Shown here: piece after piece, positions 17,453 to 27,300 of the stretch | Numbering within the stretch: position 1 is the stretch's first letter | Layout: each line of letters starts with the position of its first letter | Origin: Bacteroidota bacterium | GTDB taxonomy: Bacteria; Bacteroidota; Bacteroidia; Chitinophagales; Chitinophagaceae | Assembly (NCBI GenBank): GCA_018267545.1 | Contig: JAFDYG010000475.1 | Span: 1 to 64,000 of the forward strand | DNA length: 64,000 bases | Direction of reading: 5' to 3' | Position numbers and translations under genes: made by a program | Notes under the pieces: generated by a model | The model's database searches: none | What the model was told of the DNA's origin: nothing | The model's input: the letters and a program-made list of their open reading frames with translations, nothing else

Positions 17453-18058
17453 TTATTTGAGGAAGCCTTCTTTTTGCATTTTATTTACTACGACTTTACT
17501 GACTTCGGAGAATAACTCCTTACGGCCGCTGGGGTTGACGGTGCTGGTGTTAGCTGTCCAGATAAGCTTGTTGCGTTTTAGGGAGTAGACGGTGACTTCG
17601 ACGTCATAGGTCTTGTCGGTGGTGTAATAGCCGGGGTCGTAGAAGCCGGTCCAGGAGTAGCGCCAGTAGCTGCGCCAGCCGATGTAGTAGGGGGATGGGG
17701 AGCCGGGGACGTAGTGGGTGGTATTGTTGACGTCGACGAGGCGCATCATGACGATGCCGTCGTAGCCTTCGCGTTTAAGGCGTTTATTATAAACGTCGTC
17801 TTCGTCTTTTAGCTCGGCGTCGCCGAATACTTTATAAGATTGTACGGATTTGCCGGGAAATCGGGCGGCCATGTCGTCTTCTATTTGGTGGCGGGTGGCG
17901 GAGTTTCTCATGAGGGCGGCTACGACGAATTTGTGGATGTTGTTGGTGTCGATGGTTACGTTGGGATCGCGCCAGCTTTCGGTGATTTGGGTGCTGGGGC
18001 CGCAGGCGGTGAAGGAGAGCGCCAGCGCTATGATGTATAGGGGGGCATACTTTTTCAT
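17453..18058 (-). CDS. Lipoprotein, DUF4136-like
   Basis: 201 residues. Signal peptide with lipobox LALSFTAC, lipidated Cys at residue 19. The mature part starts STQITESWRDPN and has alternating strands followed by a Tyr/Trp-rich loop (YYIGWRSYWRYSW, ~124-136) and the terminal strand YSLKRNKLIWTANTSTVNP, the pattern seen in DUF4136-type periplasmic lipoproteins. Function unknown. It is the last of four leftward genes but is separated from the others by 69 bp, so it may have its own promoter. Confidence 0.65.
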   Translation of the reverse strand: MKKYAPLYIIALALSFTACGPSTQITESWRDPNVTIDTNNIHKFVVAALMRNSATRHQIEDDMAARFPGKSVQSYKVFGDAELKDEDDVYNKRLKREGYDGIVMMRLVDVNNTTHYVPGSPSPYYIGWRSYWRYSWTGFYDPGYYTTDKTYDVEVTVYSLKRNKLIWTANTSTVNPSGRKELFSEVSKVVVNKMQKEGFLK

Positions 18059-18127
18059 GTGACTAAGCTTTGGGGTATTGCTTCAAAAGGAATGCCACGG
18101 GTAAGGTCCGCGGATGTTGTGGCGGTG

Positions 18128-18778
18128 TTAATAGCCGATTTCGATGGTGCTCTTGTAGGTCGACTCGTTGGAGACGTTGTTTAAAATGAAGTGTGCGGTG
18201 TCGGCTCTGGAGATTTTTAGGGCGTTTGTTAGGAAGCTGTTAATGGCAAAGCGGTAGTGGCCGGTTACGGGGGAGTCGGTGAGCCTTGGGGGACGGATGA
18301 TGGTCCAGTCGAGGGGACTTGCTTTTATATTTTGTTCCATTTTTCTGAGGTCGGCGTACATGTGTTTTAGTAGTTTTTGGACGATGTATTTGGCGGCGAG
18401 GCGGGCGTACCAGGGGAGGACGGGGCTGATGTCGAGGGCTGAGGCGGAGATGAAGAAAACACGAGAGGATGTGGTTGGTTCCATTGCGGCCAGGAGGGCG
18501 GCGTTGCCTTCGGAGTAGAGAGTGGTGGGTTTGTCGTTGAAGAAGGTTGCGCCGCTGGTTCCGATGGCGGAGATGACGAGGTCGGTGTTGGGGAGGTGGT
18601 CTTTGTAGGTATGGGGTTGGAGAATGTCGCCCTGGATGATTTTTAAGTTGGGGTGAGCGAGGGGGAGCTTGTTGGGGTGGCGTAGGAGGGCGGTGACGTG
18701 ATGGCCTTGCTGGAGGGCGAGGTCGACGGCTTGGCGACCGATGCCGCCGGCGGCGCCGATGATTAAGATGTGGAGCAT
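18128..18778 (-). CDS. NAD(P)-binding epimerase/NmrA-like protein (atypical SDR)
   Basis: 216 residues. The Rossmann motif IIGAAGGIGRQAVDLALQQGH is visible at residues ~5-25 (GxxGxxG), followed by VTALLRHPNKL and VISAIGTSGA, with WTIIRPPRLTDSP near 154-166. This is the NAD(P)H-binding family related to NmrA, biliverdin reductase B and YwnB; substrate unknown. It sits 10 bp after the membrane protein and in line with an ECF41 sigma factor. Epimerases and oxidoreductases of this kind are common ECF41 targets by family knowledge, which fits this layout. Confidence 0.8.
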   Translation of the reverse strand: MLHILIIGAAGGIGRQAVDLALQQGHHVTALLRHPNKLPLAHPNLKIIQGDILQPHTYKDHLPNTDLVISAIGTSGATFFNDKPTTLYSEGNAALLAAMEPTTSSRVFFISASALDISPVLPWYARLAAKYIVQKLLKHMYADLRKMEQNIKASPLDWTIIRPPRLTDSPVTGHYRFAINSFLTNALKISRADTAHFILNNVSNESTYKSTIEIGY

Positions 18779-18788
18779 ATGTTGGGTA

Positions 18789-19262
18789 TTAGAATCTGAG
18801 GATGCTTAGGATGAAGACGGTTAGGAAGAATAGGAGCTCGAAGGCGAGGGCGATGTTGATACGGCTTTTTAGAGTAAGGATGTCTGCGTCGTTGGCGGGG
18901 TTGTTGGATTGGAGGAGTTTGCGGAGCTGGTTGCTGCCGCGGCGGAGGACGAGGGTGCCGTTGAGCAGGATGAGAAGGACGAGCACCATCTTGATTTTGA
19001 ACCACGTCATTTGGGCGACGGTGCCTTTGAAGATAACGACCATGGCGATGCCGGTGGTGATGAGGAGGGCGGCACCGATACCGATGAGGCGGGGGAAGGC
19101 GGAGGTGATGTCGAGGGTGGAGAGGGCGCGGGGCTTGTCGGTGATCAGGTAGCGGTTTAGTTTTTGGTTGATTGCGAAGTCGGCGAGGATGGTGCCGGCC
19201 ATCATGGTGAAGCCGGTGATGTGGAGGATTAGATCAAAATTAAGGAAGGATTGAGTGGACAT
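18789..19262 (-). CDS. Four-helix membrane protein of unknown function (DUF2269-like)
   Basis: 157 residues with four hydrophobic segments at ~10-30, ~55-78, ~85-103 and ~132-155. The first contains HITGFTMMAGTILADF, whose His is the kind of residue seen in small haem or copper-related membrane families such as DUF2269 and CopD. I do not recognise a specific function. It lies 12 bp after the ECF41 sigma factor gene and 10 bp before the epimerase-like gene, so all three probably form one transcript controlled by the sigma factor. Confidence 0.6.
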   Translation of the reverse strand: MSTQSFLNFDLILHITGFTMMAGTILADFAINQKLNRYLITDKPRALSTLDITSAFPRLIGIGAALLITTGIAMVVIFKGTVAQMTWFKIKMVLVLLILLNGTLVLRRGSNQLRKLLQSNNPANDADILTLKSRINIALAFELLFFLTVFILSILRF

Positions 19263-19274
19263 AGATTTGGCATT

Positions 19275-20177
19275 TTACTTCTTAAAATATTTCAATTTAT
19301 CTGGGTTCGTCTGTACGTAGATGTTACGAATCTGTTCTCCGTCGGTTTCGAAGGCTACGAGGCTGATGGGGATCTTGCCGGAGTAGGTGATGATGCTGGG
19401 CATGCCGTTGGCGATGGTGAGGTCTTCGGAGAAGTCGGGGACCTGCTGGCGGAATTTGGGGATGATGTTGAGCAGGAGGCGGGTAACGTTGTCGCGGCCC
19501 ATGATGGGTTTGGGAAAGGCGCCTCCGAAGCGGCGGTCTTGTATGGTGATGGTTTGGCCACCGCCGTCTGCGTAGAGGTGGATGTCTTGTTTTAGCAGGT
19601 CGATGAGGTCGGTCATGTTGCCTTCGGCGATGGCTTGGAGGAAGTTTTGCAGTACTTTTTCGTGCACTTTCAGGTCGACTTCGAATCGGCGGGTATCCTG
19701 GCCGAGGTGGTCTTTCGCCCGTTTTAGGATCTGGCGGCAGCTGTCGGTTGTTTTGTTGAACAGGTCGGCGAGCTCGTAGTAGTCGTAGGCGAAGATTTCC
19801 TTTAGTAGGAAGATGGCGCGTTCCTGTGGAGTGAGCTTTTCCATGAGGACGAGCATGCCGATGGAAAGGGCGTGATAGGATTCGAAGCGGGTTTGGGTAT
19901 GGTCGGGGGCGTAGTTTTGCAGGGGTTCGGGGAGCCAGATGCCGATGTATTTTTCCCGTTTTACGCGGGTGCTGGTGAGGTGGTTGATACAGGCGTTGGT
20001 GGTCATTTTTACGAGGAAGGCCTTTTCTTGTTTGACCGTGGCGATTTCGACGTCCATCCATTTGAGAAAGGTGTCCTGGACGATTTCTTCGGCTTCGTCT
20101 ATTTTGCCTAACATGTTGTAGGCAATTGAGAATAAGAGTGTTTTGTATTCGAGGAAGATGTCGGCTTTGTTTTCCAT
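19275..20177 (-). CDS. sigJ: ECF41-type RNA polymerase sigma factor with SnoaL-like C-terminal domain
   Basis: 300 residues from the ATG at 20177; the in-frame extension to 20336 is proline/arginine-rich and crosses a terminator, so it is rejected. Sigma-70 region 2 lies at ~5-75 and region 4 at ~110-165. ECF41 marks are present: WLPEPL in the linker (~82-87), DGGGQ (DGGGK-type motif, ~201-205) and NPDKL close to the C-terminus. The NTF2/SnoaL-like C-terminal domain replaces a separate anti-sigma factor in this group. No anti-sigma gene adjoins it. An ECF41-like promoter lies directly upstream. Confidence 0.9.
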   Translation of the reverse strand: MENKADIFLEYKTLLFSIAYNMLGKIDEAEEIVQDTFLKWMDVEIATVKQEKAFLVKMTTNACINHLTSTRVKREKYIGIWLPEPLQNYAPDHTQTRFESYHALSIGMLVLMEKLTPQERAIFLLKEIFAYDYYELADLFNKTTDSCRQILKRAKDHLGQDTRRFEVDLKVHEKVLQNFLQAIAEGNMTDLIDLLKQDIHLYADGGGQTITIQDRRFGGAFPKPIMGRDNVTRLLLNIIPKFRQQVPDFSEDLTIANGMPSIITYSGKIPISLVAFETDGEQIRNIYVQTNPDKLKYFKK

Positions 20178-20186
20178 ATTACAGTA

Positions 20187-20213
20187 GACAAAGAAGCCCC
20201 CCTGTTTGTGACA
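20187..20213 (-). promoter_or_regulatory. Candidate ECF41 autoregulatory promoter
   Basis: On the minus strand, TGTCACA (20213-20207) is followed after exactly 16 nt by TGTC (20190-20187), and the sigma-factor ATG begins 9 nt later. The published ECF41 target consensus, as I recall it, is TGTCACA-N16-CGTC, so only one base differs. Transcription would begin within a few bases of the start codon. The -35 motif lies in the stem-loop that also ends the upstream gene. Confidence 0.6.
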
Positions 20214-20231
20214 GGGGGGCTGGTTTTTTTT
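20195..20231. terminator. Strong hairpin terminator between orphan gene and sigma-factor gene
   Basis: An 11-bp perfect stem (AGCCCCCCTGT, 20195-20205, with ACAGGGGGGCT, 20211-20221) closes a five-base loop. On the + strand GG and eight Ts follow; on the minus strand the hairpin is followed by TTCTTTG. It lies 83 nt beyond the stop of the leftward orphan gene and is placed to end that transcript before the sigma-factor gene. Confidence 0.8.
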
Positions 20232-20313
20232 GAGAGGGCCCCTTGGGTGGGGCAGGGCCGGCTTGCCGTGTGAGGGGCAGGGTGGTCGGCGGTTGCTGGG
20301 CCGGGGCCGGCGG

Positions 20314-21141
20314 TTAAAGCGGGATTTCGGCGACAAATTCTGCTGCTTTGCCGCTGAGTTTTTGCTGGATGAGCTGGCGGACGGAGCTGTAGACTTTGGG
20401 GTCGAGGGTCAGCTTGCTGGATGCGTATTGGAGGGCGGTGTCGTCTTTTGAGAACTTGATGAACAGGATCTGTTTGATTTGATTGGTCGTGGTGACCAGG
20501 AAAGTTCCCAGGTTGATGGAGACGGCGCCTGCCTCTTGTTTGGCAACGGCGATCTGGAAGCTGCCCGAGTTTTCGGTATGGGTGTTTTGTTCAAAAGCGT
20601 CGATACGTCCATTTGCGCCGGCGATGTTTTTGATGGCGTCGAGGGCTTTTGTGGCCGCTGCCATGAAAGAGGCGTCGAAGGCGCCGGTGAGGATATTGAC
20701 GATGACGTTTTGAAATTCTACGGCGTTTGCGCTGGTGGAGATGTTGCGGATCTCGCCGCCTTCGACGGACCATCCTATCCTGGACAGGATGTCGATGTAG
20801 GCGTTGAACCAGCCGGTGGTATCGGTCTCGTCCTTCACCTTGCTCTTGGCGCCGAGCTGGGCCAGGAGGGTGGACTCGAGGATGTCGGCGCGGCTGTGGG
20901 CGCTGACTTCGGGTGCGAAGGAAATGAGACTTTTGTCGGCAATGAGGGCTTGTTCCCTTCCTTCGATCAGCAGTGGTGTCTGAAGGATGGGTGCGCCTTG
21001 TGCTTTGGGATACAGGAGCGCCCTGGTGGCGGTTCCGCTTAGCTGGGCCCGTCTTGTCGAGTAGGCGGCAGCGGGGAAGGTGAGCTGTAGGTTGTTCAAG
21101 TAATTGGTTACGTCAAGAGCCTTAGCCATGGTTGATTGCAT
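20314..21141 (-). CDS. Orphan soluble protein of unknown function
   Basis: 275 residues from ATG 21141; a second ATG four codons in (MAKALDVTNYLNN) is equally possible. I do not recognise the family. No signal peptide, membrane helix or known motif is visible. Visible features are an N-terminal TFPAAAYSTRRAQLSG stretch, a central GWFNAYIDILSRIGWSVEGG segment (~109-128), an Ala-rich helix (FDASFMAAATKALDAIKNI), a predicted strand pair QILFIKFSKDDTALQYAS and a basic C-terminal helix VRQLIQQKLSG. The gene is a single transcription unit: palindromes precede it and a strong terminator follows it. Codon use resembles the neighbours, so it is a real gene rather than an antisense shadow. Confidence 0.7.
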   Translation of the reverse strand: MQSTMAKALDVTNYLNNLQLTFPAAAYSTRRAQLSGTATRALLYPKAQGAPILQTPLLIEGREQALIADKSLISFAPEVSAHSRADILESTLLAQLGAKSKVKDETDTTGWFNAYIDILSRIGWSVEGGEIRNISTSANAVEFQNVIVNILTGAFDASFMAAATKALDAIKNIAGANGRIDAFEQNTHTENSGSFQIAVAKQEAGAVSINLGTFLVTTTNQIKQILFIKFSKDDTALQYASSKLTLDPKVYSSVRQLIQQKLSGKAAEFVAEIPL

Positions 21142-21169
21142 TAGATTATGGTTTTGATTTTCGTTTCCT

Positions 21170-21218
21170 AAGTTGGTCGGAGTCCAACTTGTACTCGAGG
21201 CCTTAGGCCGAGAGTACA
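21170..21218. promoter_or_regulatory. Two adjacent inverted repeats upstream of the orphan gene
   Basis: AAGTTGG/CCAACTT (21170-21176 and 21184-21190, 7-base spacer) sits directly beside TGTACTC/GAGTACA (21190-21196 and 21212-21218). The second encloses a nested GGCC-TTA-GGCC. They lie between the stop of the leftward receptor gene and the start of the leftward orphan gene. They may be a factor-independent stop without a U-run for the receptor, an operator for the orphan gene, or both. Confidence 0.45.
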
Positions 21219-21242
21219 GATGTTATGGTATGGCATAAAAAA

Positions 21243-24095
21243 TTATTTTTTGTGTAATTTTTTACTGCCATACAGCTCGCCAAATTCGATCGTCAGCCTT
21301 GTAAACAGGAAGCGGCCGTTATAGCCGAACTGATTGGGGCCGAAGAGGAGTCTTCCACGGTTAGATTGGTCGCGGGCGGCGCCGTAGCCACCGGGGGCTT
21401 TGTTTGCGCCTGCGACGGGGTTATTGTGTACGGCTTGAAGGTCGTTGCGGGGGTCGACGAAGATGCGGTCGGGGTATACGTCGAAGATGTTGTTTGCGCC
21501 GGCGGTGATGCTGATGCCGGAGTAGGGTTTGTAAGAGACGACGAGGTCGGTCGTGATCTTGGCGGAGAAGGTTTGGTCGGCGCCGAGGGCGACGTCATTG
21601 AAATAGGCGCCGGTGGTTTTGTTGACGAGAGTCGGGTCGATATTATTCAAGAGCTGTACCTGGCCAAAGCGAACGGAGCGGACCAGGAAGTTCCAGCGGG
21701 GGAGGGCATAGTTCAGTGTCAGGTTGATCTTGTTCCTGGGGTTGGCGGTCTCGATGCGGCCGCGTTGCTGGCGGTCGAAGAGGGTGAGGGCGAGGTCATT
21801 TGCTGGATTGGCGGAAGGATTATTCAGGCTGGGGTTCAGCTTTGGGTCGTCGATGATGGAATTGGTATGCAGGTTCCCTACGACGGAGTTCTTATTGAAA
21901 TTGGCCGCCAGCGAAATAGTAGCGGTGCCTTTTCCGAGTATAAAGCGGTCGGTAGCGACGATGTCGATGCCTTTGGTTTCGGTGTTGACGGCATTGGTCC
22001 AGAACTGCAGGGCCGAGGTTAGAGGGTCGACGTTGTTCTTCTTCAGGATAGAGTCTACGAGCGGGTTGGTGCGGTTGAAGGCGGTAGATAAGACTATACG
22101 ATCCTTGATGGAGATGAAGTAGGCATCGACGGTGACGCTGAGTCCTTCGGTCAGCTTGCCTACGAAGCCGAGGGTATAGCTGGTTGACTTTTCGGGTTTC
22201 AGCTCCTTGATGCCGAATGCGTCTCTGACGATGGGATTGAGATTATTCGCCGTCAGTGAGCTGAGGGGCTGACCGCCGATGAATTGTGTAGAAGTATTCT
22301 GGAAGTAGCGCTGGTGGAGGGAGGGTGCGCGGAAGCCGTTGCTGATGGAGCCGCGGACCGCGAACTGGCTGGTGATGTCATAGCGGGCGCTGAGCTTGCC
22401 GCTGAGGTTGTCGTAGCTGAAGCCTTTCTCTGCGTAGTCTTCATAGCGAGCGGCTACGTCGAGGAGCAGCTTGCCGAGGCTAAACTCGAGGTCGGTATAG
22501 GCGGCATAAATGTTCCGGGTGGCGTGGATGGCGTCGACGTCTTTGAAGCCCGGGAAGACCTGCGCGCCGGATGCGGTGGCTACGGGTGCAAAGGTGGTGT
22601 AGCGGGTGGTGCCGGGATAGGGGGCGATAGAGTCGATGCTGGCGAGTCTTTGCTTATTATTATAGGAGTTGGGTTCGCCTGCGGTTATTCTGAAATCTTC
22701 GTAGCGGTGTTCGCCGCCAAAGGCCAGGTTCAGAGATTGGTTTCCCGAGAGGTGGAACTTGCGGCTGAAGTCGAGGTTGATCGTGTTTTGGAGGAAGGCC
22801 AGCTTTCCTGCGTCGAAGTGCGTTTGGACGTCATCGGAGGCAGGGAAAGAAGCGTTGCCGGAGTTGTTGACGGCGTAGTTCAAGGCGTTGCGGCCGAGCA
22901 TATTACTAAGATCTATGTTCCACTGACCGGCTTTGATGGTGATGCCTGCCAGGGCGGTGTAGTCGGTGATAGTCGGAGAGATATGGGGCAGAAATCCATC
23001 GGGATAAAAGCGCGAGCCATTTGCGACTACGGGTTGCTGGTTGACGGAGTTGGGGTTACGGGAATTGCCTGTAGCGTCGCCGTCGCGATGGGAGGCTCCT
23101 GCGGTGAGGTAGAAGTCGATGTTACGGGAGAGGGGGGCGCCTGCGTTGACGAAGCCGGTGTAGCCGAGAGAATAGGAGTTTCCTTCGATGACGTTGTGCC
23201 GGTTGTAGCCGCGGGACTTTACGATTTCGGCGTCTTTGTCCATGACGTAGCGGCGGTAGTCGGCGTCGGAGATGCCTTGGGCGGTGTAGGGGTTGGCTGG
23301 AAAAGCGCCGGCGTTGCCGAGGTAGATCAGGGGGATGTTGTCATCTCCGCTGCGGTTGGTGCCGAAACGGCGGAGGAATTGGCCGGTGACGTTGAGGTAG
23401 GCGCCGTTGGCTTTGGCGAAGCCGCCGTTGAAGTCGATTTGCTGGTTGACCCCGTCTTCGATGTGCACGCCGTTTTTGCCGGTGGCTGAGGTGGGCGAGT
23501 AGGGCATGTTGGTGAAGTTTTGGCCGACCATGCTGGAGATATTGAAACCGTTGTAGTTCTTTTTGAGCACGATATTGATCACACCGGCGATGGCGTCGGA
23601 ACCGTACTGGGCGGAGGCACCGTCGCGGAGCACCTCGATGCGTTCGATGGCGGCTGCGGGGATGGTATTGAGGTCGGTGCCGACGGAGCCGCGTCCGACG
23701 GTACCATTAATATTGACCAGGGCGGTGGTGTGGAGGCGTTTGCCGTTGAGCAGGACGAGGGTCTGGTCGGGGCCGAGGCCACGGAGTCCGGCGGGGTCGA
23801 CGTGGTCGGTGCCGTCGGAGATGGTCTGCCGGGCGGACTGGAAGGAGGGGACGGTATACGTTAACATCTGAGACACATCGGCTTGTGCGAAGGGTTTGAT
23901 GTCTTTTGTGCGAACGACGTCGACCGGGACGGGGGTGGAGAGGCGGCTTCGGGCGTCTTTGGAGCGGGAGCCTACGACCACTACTTCTTTTAGGTCGGAC
24001 TTGAGGGAATCGCGCAAGCGCTGGGATTTATCGGTTTGGGCGGAGAGCCAATTTATAGAGCATAGGAAGCACAGGAAGGCAATGGTCTTCTTCAT
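21243..24095 (-). CDS. TonB-dependent outer-membrane receptor (not SusC type)
   Basis: 950 residues with a signal peptide ending in LSAQ. There is no CarboxypepD_reg-like N-terminal domain. The TonB-box-like VVVVGSRS is near residue 37, and the plug (~50-170) contains GLRGLGPDQTLVLLNGKR and ERIEVLRDGASAQYGSDAIAGVINI. A long beta-barrel region follows, ending FTRLTIEFGELYG. No susD follows, so it is more like a siderophore, cobalamin or other small-ligand receptor than a glycan SusC. A propeller-type sensor kinase gene diverges from it 283 bp away, which could be its regulator. The ligand cannot be told from the sequence. Confidence 0.9.
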   Translation of the reverse strand: MKKTIAFLCFLCSINWLSAQTDKSQRLRDSLKSDLKEVVVVGSRSKDARSRLSTPVPVDVVRTKDIKPFAQADVSQMLTYTVPSFQSARQTISDGTDHVDPAGLRGLGPDQTLVLLNGKRLHTTALVNINGTVGRGSVGTDLNTIPAAAIERIEVLRDGASAQYGSDAIAGVINIVLKKNYNGFNISSMVGQNFTNMPYSPTSATGKNGVHIEDGVNQQIDFNGGFAKANGAYLNVTGQFLRRFGTNRSGDDNIPLIYLGNAGAFPANPYTAQGISDADYRRYVMDKDAEIVKSRGYNRHNVIEGNSYSLGYTGFVNAGAPLSRNIDFYLTAGASHRDGDATGNSRNPNSVNQQPVVANGSRFYPDGFLPHISPTITDYTALAGITIKAGQWNIDLSNMLGRNALNYAVNNSGNASFPASDDVQTHFDAGKLAFLQNTINLDFSRKFHLSGNQSLNLAFGGEHRYEDFRITAGEPNSYNNKQRLASIDSIAPYPGTTRYTTFAPVATASGAQVFPGFKDVDAIHATRNIYAAYTDLEFSLGKLLLDVAARYEDYAEKGFSYDNLSGKLSARYDITSQFAVRGSISNGFRAPSLHQRYFQNTSTQFIGGQPLSSLTANNLNPIVRDAFGIKELKPEKSTSYTLGFVGKLTEGLSVTVDAYFISIKDRIVLSTAFNRTNPLVDSILKKNNVDPLTSALQFWTNAVNTETKGIDIVATDRFILGKGTATISLAANFNKNSVVGNLHTNSIIDDPKLNPSLNNPSANPANDLALTLFDRQQRGRIETANPRNKINLTLNYALPRWNFLVRSVRFGQVQLLNNIDPTLVNKTTGAYFNDVALGADQTFSAKITTDLVVSYKPYSGISITAGANNIFDVYPDRIFVDPRNDLQAVHNNPVAGANKAPGGYGAARDQSNRGRLLFGPNQFGYNGRFLFTRLTIEFGELYGSKKLHKK

Positions 24096-24378
24096 AAATA
24101 AAGCGGGTTGTTACGTTTAAAAAAGGGCATAAAAGTAAAAACATGAGGCAGTTATGAAGACGAGCCTTTCCGATCGGTCTCTGGATTCTCCCAATCGGTG
24201 AGGGGGTTTTTAGGGGATAAAAGAATATTTGGTCCAGTTGTTTTTACCATCGGCGTGTGGGGATGTACGAACGCCAAAACCCGGTTTCCCAAAGGGACCT
24301 ACGGCTGGCCGAACCCACTGCCGGCGGAAATTTATATGGCCAAGTGTGTATCTTTAAACCCAAAACCATCTGAGCTAA

Positions 24379-27300
24379 ATGAACCCAACCCAACCGCGAC
24401 TATTATTGTTGCTGACCGTTCTTTTTCAATTATCGACCGGTCGGGTGGGAGCGCAGTGTCTTGACCAGCGTAGCTACGTCCGGTATACGAGGTTGGAGGG
24501 GTTGTCCAATAATTATATTGCGGGGATTGTCGAAGACTCGTCGGGGTATATCTGGATCGCCACGCACAAGGGTCTCAACCGATTCGACGGAAAGTCTTTT
24601 ACTTCTGTATACCAGGGCAACTCACACTCGCCGATCCCGGATAATTTTATCGTCTCGATGCGGTCGGAGGGACCGCAGGAAATCGTCGGCACTACGCGTG
24701 CGGGGGGCTTTAGCTTCAATCCTTCCTGTGGGAACTACCGCCAATTCGTGGTCCCCTGCGACTCGTCTATCTTCTTCTGGACCAATCATATGCTGGACAT
24801 AGTCCGGGACAGGAAGAACGATTATGTCATCTCCACCAAGACGGGGCTGTATGTATTCAATAAGGACGCTCAGCTGATCCGCCGGTACGATCATCATGTG
24901 CCATCGGATGTGGGCAGCCAGGAACTGATCTTTGGCGGCTGGGTGAGCGAGATGGATAATGGGATGGTCTTGCAGCAGAATGGGCTGTTGGGGAGCGCCT
25001 ATGATCCGGCTACGAATACCATCGACACGATGTATGTGGCCAAGCAGAAGTACCTCAAGGATCAGATCACCGATGCGCTTGGGAATATGCGGCCGGCCTG
25101 GTATGGGAAGAATGGTGAGATGATCATCCTGGACCGGGAGAAGAATTCGATCGAGGTGCTGGATACCAAGTCGAGGATGTCGGGCTCCAGTCTGATGCCC
25201 TTCGTGGTCAAGACCGATCTGGGGTGGACCAGCAGGGTGACCTATCTCAACGACACTTCGCTTATCATTACCTGCCGCAATAGCGGGTTTTACTATTTGC
25301 ATCTGAACCGAAAGACGATGACCCTGTATTGCAATGGGGAGAAGTATTTCAAGGGGAGTGTCTGTACGACCATCTACCAGGACCGGGAGAGCCGGCTGTG
25401 GGTGGGTACGGCGGATGGGCTTTACAAGGAGAATATTCAGAATTCGTTCTTTTCGGTAACCAATCTTTCGAATCAGTATCCTTATTTGCAGGATCATGAG
25501 ATCCGGAGCATATACACCGACGACTCGTTGTTGTATGCGGGACTGCAGAATAGCGGCGGGGTGCTGGTCATGAACAAGCATACGGGGAATATCCGCAGCA
25601 AGATCGAGTTTGGGCCGCAGTTCGACTATAGCAATACGGTGACGAACATTTTCCCTTTTTCGAAGGACACGTTGTGGGTGGGGACGAATACGGGAATCGT
25701 CTGGCTGAATAAACGGAACTATCATTATGGGAAGCTGTCGGTGCCGTCGCAGCTGGCGTGGATGCAGGAACTCAATTCGACCTGTTTCTTTCAGGATTCG
25801 AGGGGGGATGTCTGGATATCTTTTGGTCGTTTGAATAGTTTGGTCCGGTATAATCGTGCGACGAGAACTTTTACCGATTTGTCACCGCCTGTGAACCCCT
25901 GGCTGCGGGTCACCTATATCTTTAGCATGGCGGAGGACTTGCAGGGGAATGTCTGGCTGGCGGGGGATGGGTTGTGTCGTTGGAATCTGAAGAAGCAGAT
26001 GGTGGATACGCTGATCCCCTATCCGAATGTGAGCCGGCTGCTGCGGAATTATATGTATATCCTGGACAGGGATGATAAGAACAATCTTTGGCTGTCCTCC
26101 TTCGACAACGAGATTATCCAGTACGACTGCTCTACCGGGAAGATGTATCTGAGGCAGGAAGAGAATCACCTGATCGATGGGAATACGATAACGAGCTCGC
26201 CGATTATCGACAACTATATCTGGATGGGGACGGATAATGGGATTTCGGCTTTCAACGTCAAGAACTATTCCGTCCAGCAATTTACCTACGCAGATGGGCT
26301 GCCTTCGGTGGCGATTACGTCGCTGCGGAGCGGGAGCTTTTATGACCGGGCGGAAGACCGGTTTTATATTGCGGCGAGGGACCGGCTCATCTCCTTCGAC
26401 CCGGATGTAACGGAGTCGAAGAAGCTGGCTCCTACCTTGTTTTTGGAGAAGATATTGGTAAAGGACTCGATCATCATCCCGCATGGAACGGAGATCAGGC
26501 TCGCCTATTATCAGAACAATGTGACGATCCAGTTCAATACGATCAACTTTACGGACCCGGAGGAAAACCGTTTTGCGTGGAGGATGATGCATGGGAGCGA
26601 TACGGCCTGGGAGGAGCTGAATATGCAGACGGGGCTTACGCTGACGAACCTGATTGGGGGCGTGCATCCGATACAGATCAAGCTATTCTCCGCGAACAAC
26701 CATTGGCCGGAGCAGGTGAGATCCATCAATATTTACGTCAAGCCTCCGTTCTGGAAGACGCCCTGGTTTATCGCGCTGCTGGCGCTGGCCGCTGCGGGGA
26801 TTGTCGTCTTTATCTACAAGCGCCGGGTGAATGCGGTTCGTAAGAAGGAGCGGGAGAATGCGCAGGTGCAGCAGCTGATCGCGGAAGAGTATAAGAACCG
26901 GCTGGAGCTGGAGCAGATCATCAACTATTTCTCCTCGTCGCTGACGGACAAGGTGGAAGTCGAGGACGTATTATGGGATGTGATGCAGAACCTGATTGGC
27001 CGGCTGGGGTATCACGATTGTGTCATCTATCTGTGGAATGACGAGAAGACAAAGATGGTGCAGAAGGCGGCGTATGGTCCAAAGGGTTCGCCGGCGGTAA
27101 TTGCGGAGGATGGGTTCGAGGTGTATCCCGGGCAGGGGGTAGTTGGGTATGTGATGCAGACGAACGAGGCGGTATTGGTGCCGGATACCAGGAAGGACAA
27201 GCGTTACCGGATCGACGACCAGCCTCGGTTGAGCGAGATCAGCGTTCCGATCCTGCACAACGAAGAACTGATCGGAATCATCGATTCGGAGCATCCTTCG

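Noticed and set aside
20178-20336. 53-residue N-terminal extension of the sigma factor
   Set aside because: Pro/Arg-rich, crosses the terminator hairpin and the candidate ECF41 promoter; sigma region 2 starts right after ATG 20177.
22284-23489. 401-codon open frame on the plus strand opposite the TonB receptor gene
   Set aside because: Gly/Val/Ala/Asp-rich shadow translation without motifs; the minus-strand receptor is complete and well conserved.
24198-24464. Small 88-codon ORF before the propeller kinase
   Set aside because: It overlaps the kinase signal-peptide region by 86 bp in another frame, and its sequence has no protein-like features.
24622-25725. 367-codon minus-strand frame opposite the propeller kinase gene
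   Set aside because: Shadow of the repeated propeller units; no recognisable domain.
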